Shown here: positions 1-12,600 of the stretch, one piece after another
Layout of the letters: each line of letters starts with the position of its first letter
Numbering within the stretch: position 1 is the first letter of the stretch
Origin: Symsagittifera roscoffensis
Lineage: Eukaryota > Xenacoelomorpha > Acoela > Convolutidae
Reading direction: 5' to 3'
Assembly: GCF_963678635.1 (NCBI RefSeq)
Contig: NC_087070.1
Span: 21,001,461-21,065,460 of the forward strand
Length of the DNA stretch: 64,000 nucleotides
Translations under genes and position numbers: made by a program
Notes under the pieces: model-generated
Databases searched by the model: none
Seen by the model: only the letters and a program-made list of their open reading frames with translations
Told to the model about the DNA's origin: nothing

Positions 1-2
1 CA

Positions 3-116
3 TCAGATGCAAATGTTTTTGCTGAAGAAAATTGTAATGAGTTGGAACAAACTGAAAACCAGAATTCAGTAGAACTGGATACTTTTTCTACTACTAACAC
101 ACTGAGAGGCGGTTGA
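3..116 (+). CDS. possible C-terminal exon of an upstream gene (partial)
   Basis: An open frame enters from the left edge and runs 37 codons to a TGA at 114-116. The peptide is acidic and polar (Asp, Glu, Asn, Thr, Ser rich) and ends in Leu-Arg-Gly-Gly. It is less AT-rich than the flanking DNA, which fits a last coding exon. No domain or homologue is recognised, and the acceptor lies outside the window or is absent. It could be chance, because it is short. Confidence 0.3.
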   Translation, partial: SDANVFAEENCNELEQTENQNSVELDTFSTTNTLRGG

Positions 117-3100
117 TGAAAGACAAGCATCACATAGAAAAGATCTGATGATGAGCTCATACGCGATACTATAACACTAGACTACTTGAGTATGGAGTTG
201 CCCGGCATGTGTGAGATTCCCAACAAAGGTTAAGAAGTCATCAAAGACGATGAGTCATACGAGTAGCAAGCACGCAAACTTTTCTGAATTAGGAATCAAT
301 ATAGAGCAGTGTGAACTAGGGTGGAGAAAAACAAAAAGCTAAAACTAGCGTGGATAAAACCACAGGCCCTGACAATTCATCGAGTGAACAGGGCAATCAT
401 CAAAAATATCATTGATGTCTGGCTTGACATCAATTTTTCAAAACGGCCATGATGGAACAAAATTTGAAAAACTATAGCCCTATATGGCCTTGTATATATT
501 ATTTTTTGATCGTGATTGATTTAGAACTGACACTTTTTCGATAAAACTAACCCAATTTGAGAAAACGAGTGAAAAATTTCGTGGCTCTCATTTTTTGTGG
601 TCTTTGCACTTTTAATGTTCGATATTGGAGTTCGCCCTCCTTTTAACAAAAGAGAACTGAACTTCAAAACATCAAAAGTCAAACCGCAACTTAAAATTGA
701 GCGTGAACAAATTAAAGTCTTTTTTCCTGATAAAAACAAACAAAACAATATCATCAAGACTTCTATAAGAGTATTCACACCGTTCAAGACTCTTATAAAT
801 ATAGGAAACCGAGTAACTAAAAAACTTCTAAAGCTAAAACTTTTTTGCTCATCGATTGAGGCAATATGCGGCCACTAAGCCAATGTAACATAGGTCGAAT
901 CTTATCAGGGCAGAAATTTAAAATTCTAGCAAGCACATATGCAGCTGCAGCGAGAAAATGGTTATCTCTAGCGATAAATCGGTTGCTAAGAGTATCAAGT
1001 AAATGAGTCCACTGAGAAGAGTCCTGCGAACAAAGTTGTTTAAAAAAAGTCTAAGAAAAGTGGTTTAAATTTTTTTAAAGTAGTCTAGTACTCGGTTGAA
1101 ATATCCTTGGTTGTCGCAAGAGTACCCATTCAGAACTGAGTATTCTAAATTTTACACAGAGGCAATGGTGCGCTTCGCAAACATTTCCGAGAACTCGACA
1201 AAAAAGCAACCCTTTCAAATGAAACAAAAGTAGAAATAAGCCTCAAATTACAGTAAATTGTTGTCATGTAGGATTAGATCATCTGACCTAGAGAATATGA
1301 GTCTCATGCACAAACCACTCAGCCACGGACGCTAGACAGTTTACAAACACTAGCCACATTTAAGGCAGCGAGCAGAATCCATGAAAATTTCAATGCTGCA
1401 GATCGGGATTTTGAACTCAATAGTCTAAAAAACCGCTCCAACCGTTCAAGTATTGCTTCAAGTTAGGCACCAAAGTACGCAAAATTTATCTATTGCAAAA
1501 TTTGACAGGATAATCAGAAGTACTTGAACGGTCCGAGGGACACTTTATTCTGTGAATTTTTGAGCTTAAACTTGTAGAGTAAATTGAGCCTTCCATTTTT
1601 GCTTAAAAAAACACAAGACTGCTAATGTGAAAGTTTAGCTGATGTTTTCATGTTCAACCGGTTTGACCTCCATACACGCGAAGTGTATCAAAAAAATTTA
1701 TAAGCGTTGCGATGAGGGTCAGAGGAGATAAGAAACTAATTGCTCGCGATGGAGTCCAGTCAAGTGAAAAAAAAATTTATATATTCTTTTGTTCATTGAT
1801 TCTTTCATTCATCTCAACAAAACATATAGTGAATGAGAAAAAAAGAATACGAAGATTTTGAACCACTGCTTTTGAGACAAATATAATTAGTGCCTACAAG
1901 TAAGAATTTTGCTTTAATATTTGGAATTGGTTTTTAAAATGGACAAAATTGCTCGTATCAGGGTAAATCCTCTTTGCAGTTCTATGGAGTGAGTTCTTTT
2001 TTAGAAAAAGGGTAACATTCAAACAAATGATAAAATTCAAAAAACTTTTTAGAGTTCTATTTTTGAAAATCAACCCCCCACACGCTATGTAAAGCACGTC
2101 TTATATTTTGCGTGTAGCAAATTATTAAATGAACCAAATTGCTCGTCTAGATTCAATTTGTAACGATTTGTAAGACGGATTAAATCTCCGCTTACGCGTT
2201 AATATTGTTAGTCAAAAATCGGAGTTTGTCTGGAGAAAAAAAACCCAAGCACAAAAAGAATAGTCGGAACAACAACTATTTTGGAATCAATAACTTGGGA
2301 CAGCAGTTTGAGTTTGAAATTGCAGTTAACATGTAACCGGACCATTCGTATCAGAGTGAAATCCCGAAGCTTTAAGAAGTTGTGTTAGCTTTAAAAAACT
2401 TGAAGAAACAAATTCGTTAGATTTTTTTAAAAATTATGATTCTTTTTTGTAAGTGATTTATTTAGTATATAGAAAACCCACTGCTCGTATCAAGTCAAAA
2501 CCCTGAATGTTCCTTTTCCCTATTCATTGGACTTGAAAAGTTTTTGATTGGTGCATGACTGCTCCTATCACTGCCAGGTTATAAATTTTAAGCTGATATA
2601 AGAAAATTCCAAATGTTAAGAATTGAATTGCATATGGAATATATGAGACCCATTATCTTGCCTCAGTTCAACTTGGATTGATTTAGCGGAGCGGGATAAT
2701 GTTTTTTCAGCATCAAGTAAAAAACGAGCAGTTTAATTGGACTCATTTCGCAGCCACTGGTAGTAAATTTAGCATAGTGCTGAGTGCAACTATTAGTAAA
2801 ACACGAAACGCAAAGGATCGAAACGCAAAGGAGCAAATTTTTTTTCGCAAATTTGTCTGAATAAAAAAACCACCCGACCATATTCTTCGAAAGTTGAAAA
2901 AATAATTAAATAGACTAAATAGCTTCTCTCGATTTAATTTGGAACAATTTCTAAGACGGATTAAATCTCCGGTTACGCGTTAATAGCACAAATTATATCC
3001 CAGAAATGGCAAAATTGGCTGTTTTTAAACCCCCAAAACTTAGCAAGAATTGATCATACGTAAAAAATATTTTTAAAAGCTTTGAGCTCAACACTACAAT

Positions 3101-6100
3101 ACCGTTCGAAATTCCGTCAAAAAATGCTTATTAAAAAAACGACGAATTTGTCTGTAGAAAAAACTCAACACGATCAAAATTATTCCGTCATTTTGTTTGA
3201 AAAACTGAACAATAACATCTGAAAAAAGTGAAAAACATAGATGAAATCTTGAAAATTTTTTTAAATTGTTCATTTTAAGTTCTGCAATGCATACATTGTC
3301 TTAATGAAACTCAATCAGGATATAAGAATAACAAAATTCGGGTTATGTTAATAAATTTTCTCGAATTGGAACTTCAAGAAATTCAGGTGTATGAACGCAA
3401 TTGCAAATTCCCATAAATCCAAAAAAAAACACCATTCGATGAAAAAATAGGACGCAAAATTTACAATTCAAGGTTACGATAAAACGTCTGGCAAAATGCC
3501 AGCTCAATCTTCCAATGAATAGCTCCTCAATTTTTGCCTGGAAAAAGCATTTGTGAAGCGAGTTTAACAGTTTAACATATTTATAACCTTATTTCAACAA
3601 ATGATAAAAATCGAAGGAAAATGACGAAAGAAAATGACAAGGAAGCCGTTTAGTTTAAAAAAACAAGGCGAATATGGCGAAAAAACTTCATATATCGAAA
3701 TTTCAATTTCTTCAAAACTTTTGCAAGCTAGCGATTAAAGATTAGACAGAAAATGAAGGAAATTTTTACACTTATTGCAACTCTAATTTTTAAAATCTAT
3801 TTTTTGCTGTTCAATGCAAAATAAGGAGACTAAGCCGATGAAACGTCAGCCAAAACCTTTCGATTAAAAAATAATTTAGAGAATGTAAAAAAATACTCAA
3901 AAACTGCGCTTGTGAAATAGCAAATATTGTTTAAATCTGAGACAAAAATTTCATGCTTTGGAAAACTTAAGCCAAAATGGGCAGACAAGAGGAATTCGAA
4001 GTTTTCCCAGACACACTATGTCAATTCCATACATACTCAAAAAAGGTCCGCCTAGGATTTGAATTCCAGATTTAAGTATGCATAGGCTCCAATGTTACCT
4101 CTAGAACAAGGAAGATGCATCTTGGAATTTCAATTTGAAACACAGAGGCGAAGTCGCACTTTGCATACACAAGAAAAAGTATAATCAATAAGGCTACTGG
4201 GAAAAACTGAACGAGTAAAACTTTGAGTCTACGAATTGTCTTAAGTGACGCAAGCCAATTAGCAGTATAAGTCAATTTGAAAAAGAAAAAAAATATATCA
4301 ATTTCAAATGCCTCAATTTATAGAGCGGACGCGTTTTAGCTAGTATACGAAACAGTTTTATAAAAACATTCGACCCTGCCCAGGTTCGGACCCTATTGTT
4401 TTGTTGCGGATCTCCTCCCTACCTCTACGCTACAGATTCATGATACCTTGAAGCTAAAGTGCTATTTGTACAACAAAACTGCTCGTATCAGGGCGAGCTC
4501 TGAAAATTCGGACTGCCTTAAGGTCTCTGGAGCATTAATAACCTGAAAAAATTAAATGTAAAACTTTTTTTTTAATTTGAGATGTTTTTGTGAAAACATT
4601 CCCCCACACGCCATATTAAGTACAAAGTGATAAAATTTGCTCCTATTAACAAATCAATTATGGCATATAAGCTTCCTTGAACCAATTTGGAACGATTTCT
4701 AAAAAGGATTGAATATGCGCTTACTCGTTATTAGCGCGATATATAATGCGCGTTAATTGTCCCAAATTGGCCACAATGGCAATTTATAAACCACCATAAC
4801 TTTATGAAAAATGATCACAGATTAAATATTTTTCCAAACTTAAGCTCAGGACAACAATACTTTTTGAATGATAAAAAAACCCGGTCAAAAATGGCTAGTT
4901 AAAAAGTCGAAATTTGTCAGAAGAAAAAAATCCAACCCAAGCACAAACATTCCGTCACTTTCGTTACGAAAGTCGGAGCAACAAGTTATCGAATTTCATC
5001 TTTTTGTTTAATGATGGCCTCTTATGTTGTTCGAATTTTCAGACTGATTCACACCACGTAAAAAGATTAGAACTCGCCAGATAAAGTGGCGCTCTTGGAA
5101 ATCGAAACTGTTGGTGGCCAGCTCGAAGCCATCACAAATGCTCCAGATTGCAATCAAGCTGATATAGGCTATAAAGATCAAAATGAAATTGAGATAGGCT
5201 GAAGCAATTTTCTAGAAAAGGCCGTAGTATCCATAGAAGACAGGAGAGACATTACTATAAACTGATATTCCATTACTTTCGTTACGAAAATTGGAACAAA
5301 AATAGTCGGCGTTAATAACCTTAGTGCTGGCTGTACTTACCAGCTGGTATTTATCGAAATGAACACTTTCAAAATGAACACATTTTATCGCAACAATATT
5401 TGCGTCTTAAGAATATTTGCGACTTAGATTGGAGAAAAAAGATAGTTCATACTATAACACAAGCTAAGTAATAATTAACTTCAATTTCCAAGCAAGATTT
5501 TTAAAAGGTGTTTACTGGAAATAAAAAACGTCTAGTTCCTGATTAGAGCTCTCGCAAGTGAAATTAAATAATGTTGATTTTGAAAAAAAGATGCCAAGAC
5601 TATGGAAAGTTAAATTAGCATCGGAAGAAAACCTACCAAGTAACAATCATACTTTCGCAGACAGCGATTGAGCCCAGAAAGAAATGTTTTCAGTTCTCAC
5701 GCACACACGGTTATAAGAAAATTTTTTTGAGCTGATCAATGACTTAATCTTTAAAGCTGAAAAAACTGAGCTGAAAAAAAATACAGTATTCATAAAAGTA
5801 GTCATTTCGAATAGAACGGGCATCTAAAACGAACAAAGACATACAAAAGAGTCTTTTGGTTGGCAAAAGAACAGAATTGGAGGTGACCACCAATTCTATC
5901 AATCTATGTCATTTTGCCGTAATCATTTTTTTAGCGGTCTATCTGTTGGTTGCAATACTTTTGCTGATCGCAAAGGTAAACGAAACATAAAGTCAGTCGG
6001 AAAGAATCCACAGAAATTTCGATGGGCCAGGACTGAACCATCAGATATGACTCATTATCAGTTCACTAGATCCCTCGCGTACTGACACCATACTGTTACC

Positions 6101-6410
6101 CGAGTTGCACACACATTTGAGAATAAGCCACAATGAATCATATGCTATAAATTGGTCTATGCTATAGAATTTGTGCTGCTAACAGATAATGAAATGCAAC
6201 ATCTTCCTATTTTTAACACTTCAGACTATACTGACCACACTAAAAACATTGAATTGAAGCTACTTTTTCATTAAAATTGGCAGAAAATTCTCGCTTATTT
6301 TAGAAAAAAAACACTGGTCATAAATATACTAAAACTGTCCCATATATAATAAGACACAATTTGCTTGATAAATTAATAAAAACATATTATATTTTTTGCT
6401 AAGTTTACGT
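117..6410. other. AT-rich non-coding DNA with dispersed repeat fragments
   Basis: No convincing coding exon is seen. Fragments of repeats common elsewhere in the window occur. A SINE-like tRNA-related segment is near 1260-1400. A fragment of the repeat ending in the TATAAGAGT segment is near 520-800. A local family contains the words CTGCTCGTATCAGGG and ACGGATTAAATCTCCG, near 1940, 2160, 2345, 2480, 2950, 4480 and 4690. This holds the 3' flank of the minus-strand UBE4A gene. I could not pick a polyadenylation signal with confidence. Confidence 0.6.
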
Positions 6411-6692
6411 CTAATCTAAATTATCCAGCGGGGAATAGTCAATAGTCAAGTTCGAGTTCTGATCAGCTGAAGATCCTTCTTCTCCAGAGTTACTCGCTCC
6501 TTCATCGAGATTAATTTTCTTCTCTGCTGGTTCGCTCTTCTTGATGCTTATCAAATTAGCCATGTCACTTTCTGTTTCTGTGTTTAGCTGTGGTTTTTCG
6601 TTAATGTTAGATGTCTCTTTAGTCATTCTGTTGTTTCTTCTGAGCTTGAGCCACTCTTCTATTTTCTCTTTGAGCTCCTTGTTTGGTTGCAC
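6411..6692 (-). CDS. UBE4A: UBE4A coding exon 20 (end of U-box and C-terminal tail)
   Basis: Residues 1107-1199 and TAG stop. It begins [17 protein letters not shown], the last U-box helix (RPNTELKEKIQRWLAER in vertebrates). A further 75 or so residues are rich in Glu, Asp, Ser and Asn; they are absent from vertebrate UBE4A and look disordered. Acceptor tctattcag|GTG. Confidence 0.93.
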   Translation of the reverse strand: MQPNKELKEKIEEWLKLRRNNRMTKETSNINEKPQLNTETESDMANLISIKKSEPAEKKINLDEGASNSGEEGSSADQNSNLTIDYSPLDNLD

Positions 6693-9600
6693 CTGAATAG
6701 AGACAATTTATTATACTATCATGTAGTAGTGACGAGTTTCAAACAAGTTTACGACAGAGGCGAAGCTCAAATTAACAAACAAAGGGCAAAAAGTAGCTCT
6801 AAAAGAGAAGTAAGGAAAAAGGTTAAAATTAGTATTAAAGAAAACTTTTTCATGCGCCGGAATTGAACCCCTGATTAGTCCCCGCAAATGACGAGTCTCA
6901 CGTCCTCTCATTTGCGCAATGGTCGCATGCTAATTGGGAAACGTTAAGGAAGTATAAAACACAGATGCTAATAAATTTCCAATATTATGTAGCAAAAGCG
7001 CCACCAAATGAGTACCTTCCAGTAGCAAGTTAGATTAGAAAAGAGGATTCCTAATAACATACTACGCTCGATAGCTCGCTTGGGCAATTAAAATAGATAA
7101 GTACCAGTTTTTGAAATTTTTAGCACGCTAAAGCTAGTTTAACAGTGCTTAATAACCAGATCGTTTTAAACTACTAATTTGGAAGCAATATTTTTTTTTC
7201 AGAATCGGTTGGTTGCTTTTCGTTTTGTCTATCCAAATATTTTGCTATTCATTCCTCTTAAGTTTGGAGCAGTCGTTTCATACTGGTCGAGGTAACAGAA
7301 AAGCTATCATTGCTTTCGTGCGATTGCGACAGCGAAAAAATAAATCAGATCGATAATTTAACATGAACTCGCCTGTTCCATGGTTAATGGCTGTCGGTTG
7401 AAAGGATCAGTCTGGTCTGTCAGAAGATGCCTCGCAATTGTACCTGCAACACATTTGTGCAATAACGAATGATTTTGCTAGGTGGAAGTTTGATGTCTCT
7501 TATGATGAAAAACATTCTACTCTTGAAATTTTTTTCGTCACACCCAAAAAATTTACGGTCCGTGAATAGCCCAAATTTCGTTACCTTTTGAATTTCGAAG
7601 AAAAATAAAATGGCCTTTAAAGCTTTTCGAATTTTTAGAACAATTTATGGTGAATGTTTATGTTAAAATGAACCCAATTTGAGAAAACTGGATCAATATT
7701 TAAAACTTTCATGTCGCTGAAAAATCTGATAATTATTTCCATTTTCGAATTTAGAAGTCGATCACGTTTTTCGTGACCTTTACAATTTTGCCTTCCTTAT
7801 AACAGTGCAGTTGCCTTCCTTATAACAATAGAAAAGCGCTGAACTTAAAAAAAACCACAAGTCAAATCGCGAAAAATCAAAATTAAGCATGAAGAAATTT
7901 TACACAGAGGCGAAGAACACGACCAAAAAGCAGCTTTATCATGTGACACAGGAAGAAGTAGAAATAAGCCTCGAATTTGCAAAAACTCGAGGCTTCGGAA
8001 AACTCAAATTATCAAAAATCTGCGACATAGCAAACTTGAGTCTCACGCACTAACCATTCATCCACGGATGCCCAAAAACTACCCATCAATAACGCAGATA
8101 CACATGCTAATAAATTGTCAATTAGATGCAGCAAAATTAGCACCAAGTCCAAAAAAAGTACAATTTTGCATGTAATAAATTGCAAATCATGCATTTCAAA
8201 AAATTGTGAGATATATTGAGTTAGAAAATTTCTGAAATCGAGATTTCATTATTGTTATGTTGTTTGAAACAAATAGCTTTTTCGGTTCACTTGAATTAAA
8301 AATGCATCAACTGTGTAAACTTATAACTATTCGAATGTCAAACCACATGCTATCAATAAGCTGTTAAGGTGCAACAAATAAGCTGACATGCCAATTCGAT
8401 GCAACAAATTCGCTGCAGCAAATATTGATGCTTTAAGTCGCAACGATATTTGCAACTTAGTCGCAACAATATTTGCGACTTAGGTTGAAAAAAAAAGAAA
8501 GTTCATACTACAACACTTTGCTTCGCAAGTGTAAAGACTATTTCCTGAAAAAAACTTAAAAAAGTCAGCAAGACCTATATAAGAGTACGCACTGCGTTCA
8601 TTACTCTTAAAAAAAACAAAAATTTCAGCAAGACTTATATAACAGTACTCACTACGTTCATTAATCTTAAAAACAACAGCAAAAAAATTTAACACATTCA
8701 ATTTCGATTTCTAAAAATTCCTGAAAGCTCTACTTTAAAATGGGAAATGAACATCACGTGGCAGGCGTTCGTACTTCTAGCCTCTCGAGAATTATGTAAA
8801 AACTAATTACGTCTCGATAAATCTAACTACCTCTGTCTAAAGTGGTTCCACTGGAAGGAAGAGTGACTGGGTCCAGCATCAGCACACTCATGATGGGATC
8901 CAGGAACTCCTCGGGAGCATCTGTGACGTCATCGTCCTCCACCTCCAACTCACTCTCCGCACTCTTGCACAATTGTCTACAAAACACACAAAACTCGACA
9001 CCATAAGCATAAAGAACCTAAACTGTCTACAGTATACATATTCGGAAAGATTCCGAAAAATATTTCAACAGTGAGGCGAAGCTGAGCTTAGCACCAATTG
9101 CGATACAACAACTATACGACGAGTGCACCATGACGTTAAAAAAAGTTAGCAAACACTGAAAAACTCGCAGAACAAATTTTTTAACCAGTTACCACAAAAT
9201 ATGCCTCTTCAAAATTTTTTATATTTGTTGTAAAAGCAATTTTCAGAGTCATTAACGAGTTTTTTATATCGTCATAAGCGTGCTCTATCGCATATTTCAA
9301 AATCTATTCTACCAAAATTGCGTTAAGACATGAGGGAAGTCAGATTAGAGTTGCCTTATTACGAATAACGGAAAACTTATCATCAAACATTATGTCTCTA
9401 TGTGTGGTAGATGGTGTGACAGTAAAGGTGCAAAAAAACGAATTTTGTCATGGTCAGTAACTTGTTCTACAGACCCTAGCTGATGGATGGAGTCTATGAG
9501 TTGTTGAGTGACCTCTCCCTCGACCTCTTCTCTGCTGGTGCTGATCTTGTACAACACCTCCACTGCACTCACGAACAGACCACTAAACAAAATCAACAAT

Positions 9601-12600
9601 AGAAAATAAACATCACAAAAATCTAAATTTGAGAATTTTTAGAAGAAAAATTCAGACAAAGCTCACGACATGCATTCTTGATCATATAACTCTCTAAATT
9701 TTTTCAAAAGCTCCAACTTTAATTCCAACTACTCGTTATACTCAGAGGAGCAAATACGAAGTGGCTAAGGTATCCGCATATCAATCGAAACGTCGGTAGT
9801 TAGAGACCTATCAAGATCTTTGCTCGTTGTCTAAGGGCGAGGCAACAATGTTACGCCCAGAAAAATAAACAAAAAGAGCAGCCTGTAGTTCCTAAGCAGT
9901 AGCACATCAGCGGTACTCCACGAGGAGCCGGACTGCTCATATGTTGGCCGTTTCTCTAGTGAATAAATAGTAACAACTAAAAAACTCACCTGGAATAGGA
10001 TCTCGCATCTCGGACAATTGCAGCCGCCAACACCTTTGCATTCTCACTATTCTCCAGGGAATCATGAGGAGCGGTGATTGCGGATGATGACGATGGACTG
10101 GTTTCAGTTAGGTTCTTGTAGATATAGCAGATATCCTTGACCAGTTTCTTGGCCTTGAATTGAACTTGGGTTCCTGTAAGTGCACTCTTCACGGCTAGGT
10201 TGTTCCTCTCACTACCCACTAGTTTGTTCAGGAAATAATTCAACATGGATGCCACTCTGTGCACGAAGGTGGAGTGGAGGAAAAGATCCTACAAAAATAC
10301 TCCTACTTATTATTTTTTGAGATACAGATGCGAAGCTGCACTTCGCAAACGCAAGCGAGTAAACTCAAATAGGGAAAAAAACTGAAATAAGGAAAAAAAG
10401 GTAATAATTAACCTTAAAAAATAAAACTTCAGCTACATTCTGGAATCTATCTTCCGTCCTGGAGAAAAGAAATATCACGTCCTCGCATCTGCTCCACTCT
10501 CGCTTGAAAAATTACAACAGCTACAACTGAAGCAGCTACAGTTGCTATTAAATTGTCAATGCTATACAGCAAAAATTCCATCAAAAAACTATTTCAAAGG
10601 GTTGGAATGAAACCTCCTACCTCTAGTTTAAGAGCCTCACATACACGCATCTCTGCCACGGTCACGTGGAGATAAGCCGACTCAAATAGCCAAGCAGCCT
10701 TGGAATAAAGATGCGCAGCATAATTCCGCATAATTACAGCATAAAAGCCTCAAATTTGAATGATATCGCAGAATACCACATAATTGAAGCAATTTGAGCA
10801 TACCAAAGACATTAAAATACTATAACTTCCCAAAATTAGTGTTTTGTTTTGGGAAAAATAGGCTCAGTTTAAATTCAACTCTTAATCTCAAATTTCAAAG
10901 GATTTTTTTTTCGAGAAAAAAAATTAAAAGCAGTCAAAATTTCAAAAACTGGACATCGTTTATGACTATAGTTCTTTGAATGAAGTATAAAAAAGTGCAT
11001 CAAAATGACAAATATTGGGCCTTTATTTGAGCCCTTAGCGGGTAGCCCGCTTATGCAAGGGAAATCTCTAACACTTGCTCTTTCGAACGAAACCTTCGAC
11101 TGAAATTTGGCAACGTAGTTTTAAAGAAACCTGCTATTTCAATTGTATTCTTAATATCAGATTTGGCAGGGTACTTTTTGACAAAAGTCTTCAGAAAAAC
11201 AGTCGAAATTTCAAAAGAAAAATCTTCTTTAAGTCAAAAATGTTTTTCTACAAAAAAGTAGCGCTTAGGTCCCTCATGCAGAAAAATCCTACAGCTATTT
11301 TTTTTTCGATAGAAACCTTTTATTTCAGATTTGCCAGGGTAATTTTCAAGAAAGTCAACAAGTTTCCAAAAAAGGGTAATTCAAACATTGTACATTTTCT
11401 AAAGCAATAACTTCTTTTATCTAAAACTTAGGGCAACGCCCTAAGTTTTAGATAAAACCTTTTATTTTTTTTCGATAGAAACCTTTTATTTCAGATTTGC
11501 CAGGGTAATTTTCTAGAAAGTCAACAAGTTTACAAAAAACGGTAATTCAAACATTGTACATTTTCTAAAGCAATAACTTCTTTTATCGAAAACTTGTGTA
11601 GAGAAGATTCACAAAACCTATTCTTTCGATTAATTCCGTATACTCAGATTGGGCAATCTGACTCAGATTGGGCACAATCACTTTAGCACCAAAAAAATGT
11701 TAACCTTTTCATTCGGTTTAACTATTGAGCTTAGTTTAGTAGAGTATTTCGAATACTGAAAAACATCCCAAAAATGGTTAAAAATTCTAAATCTGGACAT
11801 TTCTGTGGCCATAACTAGGGCGTAGCGATTCATACAGGGATGACTCCTACCGAATCAAAAATCTTAGATTTGAAAGTGTCGCTTTCGACAAACAGGGCGT
11901 AGCTAATAGGCACCAGAAGATATACTCATTAGATGTTGATTCGATTGAGCTTTTTTTGAGAAAATACAAAAAAATCTTAAAAATGAGTAAAAAATACCCC
12001 CTCGCCCATTCAACACTTCTGGTCGCACATACTAACCACTCAGCCAAGGACGCTAAATTGTCACCAAACAATAGCCACAAATAATGCAGAGAACAGATGC
12101 TATGCAATATCCAATGCTACAGTGAAACTTACAAATAAGTGAACACTTATAACGAACACTTTTATATGCGAGTTAGATTAGAAAAAAAAGAAGGTTCGTA
12201 GTAATACACTGCGCTGATGGCTAGTGAAAACCTGTTTTCATAAGACCTGCTTTTATCCAGCTATTGAATATGGTATTAATTTGGCAATGCTTGGAACATA
12301 TCCAACTGACAGTTGGAAAAGAGTAATGAACGCAAGCAAACTAGAAAAAAAACGACCTGCTTTTTCAAAAATCTTTTAAATTTCTAAGAAAAAAATGATG
12401 GTCTTGAAGCTCCTTGAATTTGCGGAACAATTAATGATGGACACTTTTTAGTTAAAATTTACCCAATTTGAGAAAATTGGATCAATAGATAAAACCTTCA
12501 TTTCGCTGGGAAATCTGATAACTAATTTCCATTTTCGAAATTAGAATTTAATCACGTTCTTCGTGACCTTACAATTTTGCTGTTCGATAGTGGAGTTTGA

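Noticed and set aside
11075-11410. 111-codon plus-strand frame
   Set aside because: Low-complexity Lys/Phe-rich translation of AT-rich repeat, partly within the direct repeat.
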